From Puccinellia tenuiflora (taxonomy: Eukaryota > Streptophyta > Magnoliopsida > Poales > Poaceae): a stretch of DNA of 64,000 nt. The stretch spans positions 1 through 64,000 of the forward strand of contig QRDG01001975.1 of the NCBI GenBank assembly GCA_012064385.1, in the 5' to 3' direction. Shown here in pieces: positions 11,575 to 22,027 of the stretch (within the stretch, counting starts at the first letter, position 1; every line of letters begins with the position of its first letter). Position numbers and translations under genes: made by a program. Under the pieces are notes generated by a model that worked only from the letters and a program-made list of their open reading frames with translations, was not told where the DNA came from and made no database searches.

Positions 11575-11760
11575 AAGTTGTAATTACCACTAATTAAACT
11601 ACCAATTGTAAGAAACTATCAAGACAAGCACAAATTCACTACAGAAAGCACAAACAAATAAGATGATACAATGCTGACATGTGTGGAAGGCGACAATGTA
11701 TACAAAGTTCAGAATTATGATCCTCCGTGTTAAAGATAGCACAATAATCTCAAGAGGTGC
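11575..11760 (-). repeat. Paralogous copy of F-box gene downstream sequence
   Basis: This block aligns by eye with about 14735-14900. Both contain gtaattaccac, acaagcacaa, gatg, caatgctgaca or aatgctgaca, aaagttcagaa.tatgat and ctccgt in the same order. It is the 3' side of the truncated F-box copy at 12123-12350, just as 14735-16282 is the 3' side of the intact gene, which supports a segmental duplication. Confidence 0.65.
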
Positions 11761-12122
11761 AACTTCACAATGGGAAGCCGTTTATCAAGACACTAACAAG
11801 GTCAAGCAGAGAAATAACATGAAGAGCATGAAACATAGTCAAACTGAAATTTAAAATATGTTGACAGCATTCATAGTCAAATATCATCTGATTCCCTGTT
11901 TTGGTGGTTGGGCAAAAATAGCATTGGATGCAGATGAAGCTAAAACATAATTAGGCTGAAGACCTAGAATTAAACTTGTCAGACCTGATATTATTCATCG
12001 ACGATTGAAGTCATCTCATAAGCAGCAATGAACACTGTTCAGCTACCAATTGAATGGAGAGATAACCACAAGCAGCTCCTCAGTTAATAAAACACACAGA
12101 CAGATAGTATCCTACTTGGTGA

Positions 12123-12350
12123 TCAAGTTTGAGCATCAGGTTCACTAATTCTGGGAGAAAGGAGGGTCAACGGAACAGCGTCTGTCTCGTGCATTAGGAG
12201 GACGTCGGGATGTAGAAGGAGGCTTTCTTGGATTTTGTGTAGGGAGAGGTCGGCCCATTGGTCACCAAGCTGGTAACTATGGAGCACAGCCCCCACGGAG
12301 GCACACTGCAGCAGGACGGCGGACACAGCACATACCGTTTCTTCTGGCAT
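12123..12350 (-). pseudogene. C-terminal fragment of a duplicated F-box gene
   Basis: On the minus strand this reads SYQLGDQWADLSLHKIQESL and a tail ending in SEPDAQT. That matches the intact F-box protein's C-terminus (TYQLGEQWALLSPHNIQESL). Only about the last 75 codons remain. Upstream of about 12350 the similarity is lost, so the F-box domain and most of the associated domain are gone. It lies 4 kb downstream of the intact gene in the same orientation, consistent with a tandem duplicate later truncated. Confidence 0.8.
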
Positions 12351-12649
12351 GGCGCATTTGCAGCAGATGCAGAGACCCGTGGGCAATATGCAGAGCGAAC
12401 TTACAAGTGCAAACCTCTGAAAGTAGTTGCATTTGATGGACCATGTCAACATGTCATAGCTTACTGGGATCTAAAGCGTGAGGAGTGCTCCCAACTCTTG
12501 CTGCCAGAACCGATACTATCTGACCGGTTCCGTAAGCGCAAGAAGTACTCCGAACTCTTCCACCGAACACAAATAATCGCGCACCCGCTCCATTTTGCAG
12601 GACGGGTCATCCTTCTCAAGGCAAAATGTAACCTGGACCATCTGACCCC

Positions 12650-13010
12650 CTCTTTGATTTAAAGTATTTTCAAAGGAATTTCAATCCATAGAATTTTTCT
12701 CTATGTAGTCCATTTGGTTCAAAGGAATGAATCTTCCAAATTTTCTATGGAATACTTTCCTACACTGCAAACCCATAGGAATTGTAGCAAAAGGTTGGAC
12801 CTCATGAAAAAACTCCTATGTGTGTATGACAACTATGACTTGTACCAACTCCATAGAAAATATATGCATTTTTCTTGTCCTGCAACCAAACAACTAATGT
12901 GACTAATTCCTGTGTTTTCAGTTCTTATACGATTCCACATAGTATGACATTCTATTCCTACGTTATCCTATTCTATGGTTTTCAATTCCTGTGAAACCTC
13001 TTCTTGCATG
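12650..13010. mobile_element. MITE-like segment (Tourist/hAT style)
   Basis: Words such as ttggttcaaaggaat, ctatggaat, aattcctgtg and ttttcaattcctgtgaa recur in both orientations at the two sides of a roughly 350-bp AT-rich block. This is the style of grass MITEs that start with tttggttcaaaggaat. Exact inverted termini and a target duplication are not clean, so the boundaries are approximate. Confidence 0.4.
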
Positions 13011-13382
13011 TCAGCGGGAAGACGGAGGGCTCAACATGCGTGACTGTAGATTATGAGTGTGCTGCAAGGATAGGAGCGTCAAGGTAAGCACACCTTCTCT
13101 GGTAATTTGAAGCTTGGATGCGATAATCTTTTGACACTCCATGGTCGACACTCATGAAGTGCTGCATCTGAGAGTTGATTTGAATGCGGTGGAGCAGCCA
13201 GGATCACAGACTTGATATTAAGCTGGGTCGTGACGTCCCAGCGCTTGACGTACTCCCTGCTACCTGAGTTCTGAATATGCATCCTAGTTAGCTTTTCTTT
13301 TCCGTTCTTGTCTCATCAGATCTGTTCTTATGTCTCGCCGCTTGGGTGCCGTTCAGAGTACTTTCTGTTGCTAGCATTTCGG

Positions 13383-14001
13383 TCAAGATTCACCGAGGCT
13401 TTGGAAGTCCCGCACGAGTACGTCCGCTTCGCCGACGTCAAGCGGCAGTGCCGCTCCGTCCTCTCCTCCGCCTCCGACCTCAAGTTCGACGCCAACCGCG
13501 CCACCGCCCTCATGCCGGAGCTGTCCTTCGTCAAGGGCGACTGGCAGCAGGACGTCGACGACGGCGCGCCGCTGATGCCGTTCGACGGCACCGACGTGCC
13601 GGTCGGCGCCGAAGCCGCGTCCGACCCGCTGCGGCTCGCCACGTTCACGCTCACGCACGTCGTCACTCGTCAGGGGCTCAACTTCAGGGGGTGTCCTCGG
13701 CGTCGCCGTCTCCCGCAACGGCACGGGACCGGAGATGGGGCGTTCGAGAGGGCGTCTACACCGAGAACGGCGACGGCGAGAGCGTGCTGTGCATGGTCGG
13801 CGAGGCCGTGCTCCCGCGCCGCGGCGGCGACGCCTCCAACCCGCGCGTGGGTCCTGATCGTGATCCGCTACCCCGCCAGGCCGCCACGCTCACGCTCCTG
13901 ACGCGCTCCGTCGCTCCGTCCGCGGCGAGCTCACGAGCTCCAACGGCAAGTCGGACGCCGCCTACTTCGGCGCCGTCACGCTGCTGTCGCAGCTGGGATG
14001 A
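13383..14001 (+). pseudogene. DUF2921 family gene fragment (pseudogene)
   Basis: The plus-strand frame reads VPHEYVRFADVKRQCRSVLS, FDANRATALMPELSFVKGDW and LATFTLTHVVTR. It shifts to GVLGVAVSRNGTGPEMG, then to EGVYTENGDGESVLCMVGEA, then to fragments VLIVIRYP and DAAYFGAVTLLSQLG before TGA at 13999-14001. This order matches the N-terminal extracytoplasmic half of plant DUF2921 proteins, which continue into a multi-helix membrane region absent here. At least three frameshifts and missing segments show decay. The function of the family is not established. Confidence 0.8.
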
Positions 14002-14734
14002 CCTAGGGGACGGCTTGCCGGAGCCGTCATGCAGCGACTTTGGGGATGTCATGCTTTGATTTCTCCTCATCTTCGCACACTTCTCTTTGCAGCGGGCTGG
14101 TACCTGAGCAGCGACAGCTAGTTGCACACTTCTCTTACTCGCACACAGCAAACGGGTGGATCTGCTCGTGCGTGCGCGTGTGCCTCGGCGGCGTGGGCGC
14201 GGACTAAAGAGTGGAGTTCTGTTGCATCTCTGATTCTGGGTGGAGTTCTGCTCTTCGGAATGCAGCAGACACTTGAAGTTCTGAAGCCACACTTCACACA
14301 AGCAGAGCCTAATGGGCATTGGCTTGACGGAAGAGTGGAGTTCTCTTCGGAATGGTGAAATTTACGGAAGAACTTCAGGGTTCAGCACATCTTCCATCTT
14401 GTTTTCTTCAGGTGTGACTGCCAAACTTCACAGAAGTACCATTTGGAGAGCAGGTCCTAGACCCTAGTACCTGATACTACTCGCCAACGCTTCAAAGCAA
14501 TTTACAAACAAGACAAGCCTGGAAGATCACAGCCTCACAGTGTACATAAAGTTCAGCCTTTATATCATGCATGCATCTAGATCATGCATGCATGAACCAC
14601 AATGCTCAAAACGAATATATCATAGTACATTGTTGTCATGTCTTCTAGAAAAACTCTGCCTTGCAGTGCAGACACGCACACACAGGAGTTGTGATCTCGT
14701 AATTTCACAAATGCTCGTATATATGTACCCTTCA
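14002..14734. other. No gene; contains a catgcatg-rich palindromic stretch
   Basis: At 14566-14596 two near-copies of atcatgcatgcat flank tctag, making an imperfect palindrome rich in RY (CATGCATG) motifs. The rest is unremarkable, and short open frames here have no recognisable content. Confidence 0.35.
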
Positions 14735-16282
14735 TTTGTAATTACCACAAATTCAACTAACAATTGTCACAAACTGTGAAGATAAGCACAATTCACTAGG
14801 GGGCAAGCACAAACAAGAAGATGCTAAAATGCTGACAACTCCCGAAGGCCAGAATGTAAACAAAGTTCAGAAGTATGATGCTCCGTCTTGATGATAGGAC
14901 AACAATCTCATGAGCTGGAACTTCACCATGGTAAGGCCGATCAGTAGCATAATTAGCTACGCCGGCATGATTCGACATATATCAGAACTAATACAAAACA
15001 ACATAGAGTTCTAAGATACATGGGAACAGAGGCCTAATAAATCATTAAGCATCATAACCCCTTTATAGTTACAAGATACAGAACAGAGACTACAGGAAAT
15101 TGCAAACAGAATAAAAGTAGGCAAGCAATAGAAAACAGAGCTTCGGCTGTTATGAATTTTGCCTTTATTCTAAAAGTAGGCAAGCAATAGCAACTGGAGT
15201 TCTAACAACTCCAGCTAACACTTCGGACTAGGTAATGCGTTTATCAAAAGCGTGATGGAACTCTAGCTGAAACATGGTCAAGAATAAAAATAATTGCTCA
15301 CAAGCATGAAACGCAACAATGTACACAGAAAGTTCAGAAGCCCGACATTCAGAGTAAGATATCATATGTGTCCCACCTACAAAGACTATCCGACCTCAAG
15401 ACACCCATAAATAACACAGTAGACCACCTGATTTACTGAATCCATGTTTACGCTAGTTAAACTAAATACCACTTTTCATGAGAAATATAAAGTACTACAT
15501 GTACGAGTTATGATAAAAAAAAAGATTCTACTCAACAGACAAGATCTAATGATTTAAACATTGCATGAATAAAACTGTAACTGCAGATTCAACTAAACAG
15601 ACAAGAGCCAATGTGATATCTGCTCAAGTTATGCCCTATCAACATGCATAGACAATCCCAATGCTCTCTGATATGCCAAACGTTCAAACCATTAAACATG
15701 GAAGGTAGTGAGATTTGATAGTCTGAGATGTTGCCGACTAAATAAACTATCCGGTTGTTTGCTTATGGCTCTGTGTTTTGGTCCCCTGTTGTTTCTGTTG
15801 TCTTGACGGTTATTTGTCGCTCTGTTATACATGTTTCGCTGTCTGATGGTTGCTGCTTATGCTGTTCAGTATTTTCTACCCTATAACCTGATCAATTAGT
15901 GTGTAGTGGAGCATGTTAGGATCAGAGTAACAGGAGTATCTGAATGCATGCTACCATAAATGAATAACAGTAACATCACATCTCAGACTCAGAGGTAGCT
16001 GGAATACAAAGAACAAGTACTAGAGAAGCTTGAGAGTTCAATTGGACCTTAACTTGTCACTGACTATGATAGCTAGCATTTATATACAAACCTTCAGTAT
16101 ACATATCCATCAGAAGGTTCAATTCTGAATGTTATGGCTAGGAGAACAAAATGCAGCGATTTTCAATTGCTAAGAAACAGCATGCATATGTGCATCATCC
16201 TCATTGGTACCAATCAGAAGAGTACTTGAGTATAGTCTTAACTGAGTTTTTAAACTAGAGTACGCAGATACTTATGCTAATC
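14735..16282 (-). other. 3' flank of the F-box gene
   Basis: AT-rich sequence downstream of the F-box stop. Its distal part (14735-14900) is duplicated at 11575-11760, and a shorter echo (acaatgtacacagaaagttcagaag) occurs near 15320. It probably includes the 3'UTR. No other gene is seen. Confidence 0.45.
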
Positions 16283-17656
16283 TCAGTTGTTGTTATGGAA
16301 GAAGGGCGGGTCACCATCTGCAGCATCAGCCTCATTTAAGGGAAGGATGTTGGGAAGTAATAGCAAACTTTCCTGTATATTGTGAGGGGAGAGCAAGGCC
16401 CACTGTTCTCCGAGCTGGTAAGTGTGGAGAAAATCTCCAATAGCAGGGCGCTGGAGCAAGACCCCAGGACAGAGGATTAGAGCACCCTCCGGTATGGCAA
16501 GCACGCTGGCCGAAAGGACTCCATTCAGGTGATACCCGCCGCTGGTGTTGATGATATGAACGGGCAATCGGACCCTGTACCGATGTGTCCAGAGGCTAGT
16601 GCTGTTGCTCCTGACCCACACGTCCACTCTCCCTGGTGACAAGAAGGCCCCGAGAGCTAGCTCTCCGTTGATGATGAAGAGCTGCCCGCCCACGCCGATG
16701 GTGATGAGCTCGCCGTTGACGTCAATTCTTGGAGCGGCGACCAAGGAGAAAGTCTCTGCGGCGGTATCGAATCTCAGTAGGTTGGGGTTGACCCTTGTCG
16801 CATGAGGAAGCCAAAAGAGGAAGAGCCCGTTTGCGTTCACCACCGGTGGGGTTGTGCACGACGGGGCAAGGCCGTTCGGCACCGTCAGCACGGATGCCAT
16901 CCCGTCTCCTGGGAGGCCGATGCACCTCGCCGGGTGCGCCCCGCCGAGCTCGAAGACCCAGAAGTCACGGCCGTCCTCGCGGAGGTCATGGTAGAGGACC
17001 CGGCACCTCAGACCTCCCATCGGGTCCAGCCCTGTCGCGAAGAAGCCGACGATGCGGTTCTGGATATGCAGGGGAGGGAGATGGGCCCAGCGCCGGGTGA
17101 ACGGGTTGAATGCGCAGAGCCTGTCGCCGAAGGAGAGTAGGAGAATGCCGGCGCTCGAACCGTGGATGAGCAGGCCCTGGAGGTGCTGGCCGGGGAAGCT
17201 GCAGACCCGGCGGAAGACGCGGTCTCGCGTGTCGACCGCGCGGAGTCTGACTAGGGGAAGGTCGGGGGAGAAGGCGAGTGGCATGCGCGCACGGGTGCGG
17301 TGGCTGTGGTGCTCGCGGCGGAAGACGTCCGAGGCGGTGATCTCGCGCCAGAACCTGCACACCGCGCCGCACCGGACGACGTCCTCCACCGGCAAGCACA
17401 GCAAGCTGGGGTAGACAATGGAGAATGTCTCCGCCGGGGCAGGGACGGCGGCGTTGGGCGCCACGTCGACGGCTTGCAGCGCTCCGCCGTTCCCGAAGCC
17501 GCCCGCCTCCATTTCCAGGGCTCCCAGCCCGTTGGCCACGGCGTCGGCTCCGCCGTTCCCCAGCGCCTCACCGCCTCCGCCGTCCGCCAGCACCTCACCG
17601 CCTCCGATGAACAGCCCGTGTTCGTCCAGCCCTCCGCCGCCTCCGTTGGCCTCCAT
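16283..17656 (-). CDS. F-box protein with F-box-associated domain
   Basis: This is an intact single-exon frame of 457 codons from ATG at 17656 to the stop at 16283. Residues 1-80 are a Gly/Ala-rich low-complexity leader. Residues about 83-125 form the F-box (SLLCLPVEDVVRCGAVCRFW, then REITASDVFRREH), which in this family binds SKP1 so that the protein can act as substrate receptor of an SCF ubiquitin ligase. The remainder resembles the plant F-box-associated region, with CAFNPFTRRWAHLPPL, a DFWVFELGG block and a conserved tail TYQLGEQWALLSPHNIQESL. Substrate cannot be inferred. The gene is GC-rich at its 5' end, as in many grass genes. A truncated paralogue lies at 12123-12350. An earlier start would run into GC-rich leader without conserved content, so this ATG is preferred. 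Whether it is expressed cannot be told from sequence. Confidence 0.88.
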   Translation of the reverse strand: MEANGGGGGLDEHGLFIGGGEVLADGGGGEALGNGGADAVANGLGALEMEAGGFGNGGALQAVDVAPNAAVPAPAETFSIVYPSLLCLPVEDVVRCGAVCRFWREITASDVFRREHHSHRTRARMPLAFSPDLPLVRLRAVDTRDRVFRRVCSFPGQHLQGLLIHGSSAGILLLSFGDRLCAFNPFTRRWAHLPPLHIQNRIVGFFATGLDPMGGLRCRVLYHDLREDGRDFWVFELGGAHPARCIGLPGDGMASVLTVPNGLAPSCTTPPVVNANGLFLFWLPHATRVNPNLLRFDTAAETFSLVAAPRIDVNGELITIGVGGQLFIINGELALGAFLSPGRVDVWVRSNSTSLWTHRYRVRLPVHIINTSGGYHLNGVLSASVLAIPEGALILCPGVLLQRPAIGDFLHTYQLGEQWALLSPHNIQESLLLLPNILPLNEADAADGDPPFFHNNN

Positions 17657-18398
17657 GGCGGCTGAGCTGGGCTGCGGCCGTTACGCCAGGCTGGCCGACA
17701 GGGAGGCGAATAAAACGGGGGATCGGATTTGGGGGAAATTTGGGGACGCGGGGGTGGGAGGCGGCGGCGGCGCTCTATAGGTGGGCTGGGCTGGGCTGGT
17801 GGATGGGCTCTCCTCGGCCCATTTGCTACAAGTCCGCAGAAAAAAAGGTTTGGAAAAGTCAAATTTCTTTTCTTGAAATAAAATTGAGAAAAGAACATCT
17901 CTACCCTCAACACCATACAAAATTACGATAACTAGGCACGACGTATGGTCTAGTTCGCAATCAACCCATACTTGGATGCCCCAATGGAGTCGGTAGAACC
18001 TCCGCGGCAAGGGTCTTTCCGCCAACTCGATTGATTTTCTGTCAATTAATCGGTTGGCGGGATGTCCACACGTCGCTTTTGAGCAAGTTACTTTCGATAA
18101 CTATATTGGGGAGGGGCCATATTTGTAAAAGAAATCTACCTAATCAAACCTTGCTGACCTCCAAGGAGTCGCCATGTCCATGGACCCTTAAGTTTTCTCA
18201 CATGTCGCACATACCATTCAAGAAATGTGTGTAAATTAGGTTGTGCAGGGGGGCGTTTCGCCCGATTAATGGCGCACACTAAAGGGAGACCAAGTGACAA
18301 GGAGGCGGCACGTCTAACAAACATTTTCGGTGTTAATTAATGCGTGTGAGGGGAACCAGTGCTCGGCGTTAATATTCGCCACCCAACCCGCTCCTTCG
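17657..18398. other. Upstream region of the F-box gene, then unassigned sequence
   Basis: 17657-17830 is GC-rich with repeated gggctgggct and gcccat (site II-like TGGGCC/GGCCCA) motifs, fitting a promoter or leader of the minus-strand F-box gene. No convincing TATA box is seen. 17850-18398 holds nothing I can identify. Confidence 0.35.
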
Positions 18399-18599
18399 AT
18401 GTCTTCAAAACGCCGTGCGGAACACAAAAAATTGACAGCATTGGCATTTGATCCCGAGGAGGAAACCGGTATCGAGACGAGGCCAAGAGCACCTCTTGAG
18501 GTAGAAAGGGCAGTGCAACTCATCCAGACGAGGGGAGAAGCTTGTATACGACGCTTCAAGAGGAAAATGGAGCCCATGGGCGTCGTCGTCGCCAGCAAA
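18399..18599 (+). CDS. Candidate exon cut off by a CACTA insertion
   Basis: From ATG at 18399 the frame reads MSSKRRAEHKKLTALAFD and continues basic and acidic without stops to GVVVASK. There the sequence is GCAAAG|GTGAGA, a near-consensus splice donor at 18599/18600. The CACTA element begins 10 bp into the putative intron (18610). The family is not recognised. If it is an exon, its partner lies right of 40080; I cannot identify an acceptor there. Read straight across the excised junction, the frame would stop after four more codons. Confidence 0.3.
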
Positions 18600-18842
18600 G
18601 GTGAGACATCACTACAAGAAATATGCTATCCTATGACTTTTTGACAGTGACCATGAAAATATTGGTCATAGATCTATGACCATTTTGTACCATTTGGTCA
18701 CTCGCTGTTTTGGAGGGTCTAAACCCGAAAATATAACGACCAAACCTGTCAGAAAGGTCATAATCTCCTTATATGAATTGGTCATAATGCAAATAACACT
18801 AATTTAATATATTTTTTCTAGCCGATTACGCATTAGTTGACA

Positions 18843-19735
18843 GCCAACTTAGCACTCTCGCCTATGTGTCACTGCTTAGGTGTCATTTTCGCTTACGTGT
18901 CACTCTGATTGGTCAACCAACTCAGCAGTCTCGCCTATATGGCGTGTCATTTTCGCTTACATGGCGTGTCATTTTCGCTTACGTGGCAATATGACATGTA
19001 GGACCCATTGTCAGGTAACACACCTGACTGGTGGGACTAGCTCCCACCCAGCACTGACATGTGGGACCCACCTCAACCCCGACCTGACATGTGGGACCCA
19101 GCCCAACCCCTAACATGTGGGTCCCACCACTCGCCCTGGGACCCACCCCAACCCATGACATGTGGGACTCGCGCCCTGCCTACCTGACATGTGGGACCAG
19201 CGCCCTGCGTACTGACATGTGGGACCCGCGCACTGCGTACTGACATGTGGGACCCGTACCCAACCCCCGACTTGTGGGACCCGCGCCCAGCCAACTTAGC
19301 ACTCTCGCCTATGTGTCACTGCTTATGTGTCATTTTCGCTTAGTTGTCACTCTGATTGGACAGCCAACTCAGCAATCTCGCCTATGTGGCGTGTCATTTT
19401 CGCTTACGCGTCAATATGACATGTAGGACCCATTGTCAGCTAACACACCTGACCAGTGGGCCTAGCTCCCACCCAGCACTGACATCTGGGACCCACCCCC
19501 AACCCTGACCTGACATGTGGGACCCACCCCAACCCCTAACATGTGGGTCCCACCACTCGCCCTGGGACCCACCCCATGACATGTGGGACTCACGCCCTGC
19601 GTCCTAACATGTGGGACCCGCGCACTGCGTACTGACATGTGGGACCCGTACCCAACCCCCGACTTGTGGGACCCGCGCCCTGCCTACCTCACTATTTGGC
19701 AAAACAAATGCGCCCGTGGGGGCGCCCTGCCTACC
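18843..19735. repeat. 447-bp direct duplication containing a minisatellite
   Basis: cagccaacttagcactctcg begins at about 18841 and again at 19288, giving two tandem copies of a roughly 447-bp unit. Each copy ends in a run of short GTGGGACCC-containing repeats (tgacatgtgggaccc and variants, about 25-40 bp period). The two copies differ by small deletions. The array belongs to the left interior of the CACTA element. Confidence 0.85.
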
Positions 19736-19771
19736 TCACTATTTGGCAAAACAAATGCGCCCGTGGGGGTT
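19678..19771. repeat. 47-bp tandem duplication
   Basis: The unit cgccctgcctacctcactat followed by ttggcaaaacaaatgcgccc and gtggggg occurs twice, head to tail and essentially identical. The near-identity suggests a recent replication slippage event within the CACTA. Confidence 0.85.
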
Positions 19772-19830
19772 CGAACCCACAACCTAGCACTAGCTAGTCC
19801 AGCTTCCTACCGCTGGGCCAAATTGTTGTT
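19751..19830 (-). other. tRNA-like segment with A-box and B-box
   Basis: The minus strand contains tggcccagcggtagg, fitting the pol III A-box pattern TRGYNNARNNGG. About 35 bp on lies gggttcgaaccccca, a T-arm with the B-box GGTTCGAANCC. The T-stem pairs apart from one base. The acceptor stem does not pair (3' side acgggcg has no partner on the 5' side), so this is a tRNA-derived relic or SINE head rather than a functional tRNA gene. Confidence 0.6.
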
Positions 19831-22027
19831 GCTGTTAGTTTATAGGAGCTAACCTATCTATAGTGAACATCCAACTCGGTGCGAAACAGGCCAGGGCCCT
19901 GTGCGGCAAGGTAATGGGCCTCCTCTTCTCCACTTTTTTTTTTCTTTAACATTTTCACTGTGCGAATGGGCCGGTCGGCCTGGTTCGGCTACGCTGCTGG
20001 GCTGGGCCGGCTCGGCTCGGCTCGGCTGGTTTTTTTTTTGGTTCTTTTCTTTTTATTCTTTTCTGTTTTCTTTTATAACTTTTTATTTTGAATTCTAATT
20101 TCAACCAAATAAATTTTGAAAATTTTGTAAAGATTTCCTCTGTCATTATATACTATTAGGGACTATTTTTAGTCAAAATAAAATACAAAATACCCCTGAC
20201 ACTCGAAATAGTGTGCTTCCATTTTGCAACAAATATTTGGTAGGTTCTTAAAAAAACCATTTTTGACACTCGAAAAATGAAAAATGGTTTGTCTTGAAAT
20301 ATGTCGAAATTTTTGTTCGGCAACATTGCTTGCCATCCCACAATGAACACATATACCAAATTTGGGCACATTTAGACAAACTATGCCATGAATGTGGCCA
20401 AAGCATTGCTCGTTTGTCTTGAAAGCTATGAATGTTCGTTCGTGATAACAAGTTTCTGGGAACACTTTTGCAGTAAAACTTCCGCAAAGCAAGTTTATAT
20501 TTTTTTCTGGTAACTAGGTCACATATCATGACGCTACGCGAAGGTTTTCCATTTTTTTTTTAATTTCATATGCTCATTTGAAAATCTAGTTGAAGTCGTC
20601 GCCGTGACCATTCGTGTCTAGTGTTTGAATCATGTGGATAGTTTGATGTAACTCTAATGAAATGGATACTTGTGAATCTAAAAATGAAATTTAGGAAAAA
20701 TAACGGACAAGCTATGTGGCAGCTGCAGTTCAAAATCTAGCAGTTTCCATCTGAATCAGCAGGAAGCCATTTAAATGGCCGAAATAGGCAGAGAGATCGG
20801 AAACGCATGCCTTTTGGTGATTGTACATAAAATGATGTCTACTTTGTGAAGAATATGTATCGGTGCCATTGTGGACGACTTTCTCGGTAGCCGCTTCACA
20901 AAAAATGCTATTTTAAGCACTCGAAAAATGAAAAGTGGGTTTTTTTGTGAAACATGTCAAAATCATTGTTCGGCAACATTGCTTGCCATCCCACAATGAA
21001 CACATGTGCCAAATTTGGGGACATTTAAGCAAACTATGTTATGAATGTGGTCAAAACATTACTCGTTTGTCTTCAAAGTTATGATTGTTCGTTCGTGATA
21101 GCAAGTTTCTGAGAACACTTTTGCAGTAAAACTTCCGCAAAGCAAGTTTATATTATTTTTCTGGTAACTATGTCACATATCATGACGCTACGCGAAGATT
21201 TTCCATTTTTTTGATTTTTTTTGAATTTCGTATGCTCATTTGAAAATCTAGTCGAAGTCGCCGCTGTCTAGTGTTTGAATCATGTTGATATTTTGATGTA
21301 ACTCTGATGAAATGGATACTTGTAAAGCTAAAAATGAAATTTAGGAAAAATAACGGACAAGCTATGTGGCAGCTGCAGTTCAAAATCTAGCAGTTTCCAC
21401 CTGAATCGGCAGGAAGCCGTTTAAATGGCCGAAAATAGGCAGAGAGCTCAAAAACGCATGCCTTTTGGTGATTGTACATAAAATGATGTCTACTTTGTGA
21501 AGAATATGTATCGGTGCCATTGTGGACGACTTTCTCGGTATCCGCTTCACAAAAAATGCTATTTTAAGCAATCAAAAAATGAAAAATGGGTTTTTTTGTG
21601 AAACATGTCGAAATCATTGTTCGGCAACATTGCTTGCCATCCCACAATGAACACATGTGCCAAATTTGGGAACATTTAGACAAACTATGTTATGAATGTG
21701 GTCAAAACATTACTCGTTTGTCTTCAAAGTTATGATTGTTCGTTCGTGATAGCAAGTTTCTGGGAACACTTTTACAGTAAAACTTCCGCAAAGCAAGTTT
21801 ATATTTTTTCTGCTAATTATGTCACATATCATGACGCTACGCGAAGGTTTTCCATTTTTTTTGGTTTTTTTTAATTTCGTATGCTCATTTGAAAATCTAG
21901 TCGAAGTCGCCGTCGTGACCGTTCGTGTCTAGTATTTGAATCATTTGGATATTTTGATGTATCTATGATGAAATGGATACTTGTGAATCTAAAAATAAAA
22001 TTTAGGAAAAATAACGGGCAAGCTGTG

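Noticed and set aside
12258..12662. 134-codon plus-strand frame across the truncated F-box copy
   Set aside because: Its first part is the complement of the F-box tail and the remainder has no recognisable content.
16795..17914. Several 100-220-codon frames overlapping the F-box gene
   Set aside because: Low-complexity shadows. Only the 457-codon minus frame has an F-box and a conserved tail that is duplicated elsewhere.
19751..19830. Functional tRNA gene on the minus strand
   Set aside because: A-box and B-box are present, but the acceptor stem does not pair, so only a tRNA-derived relic is supported.
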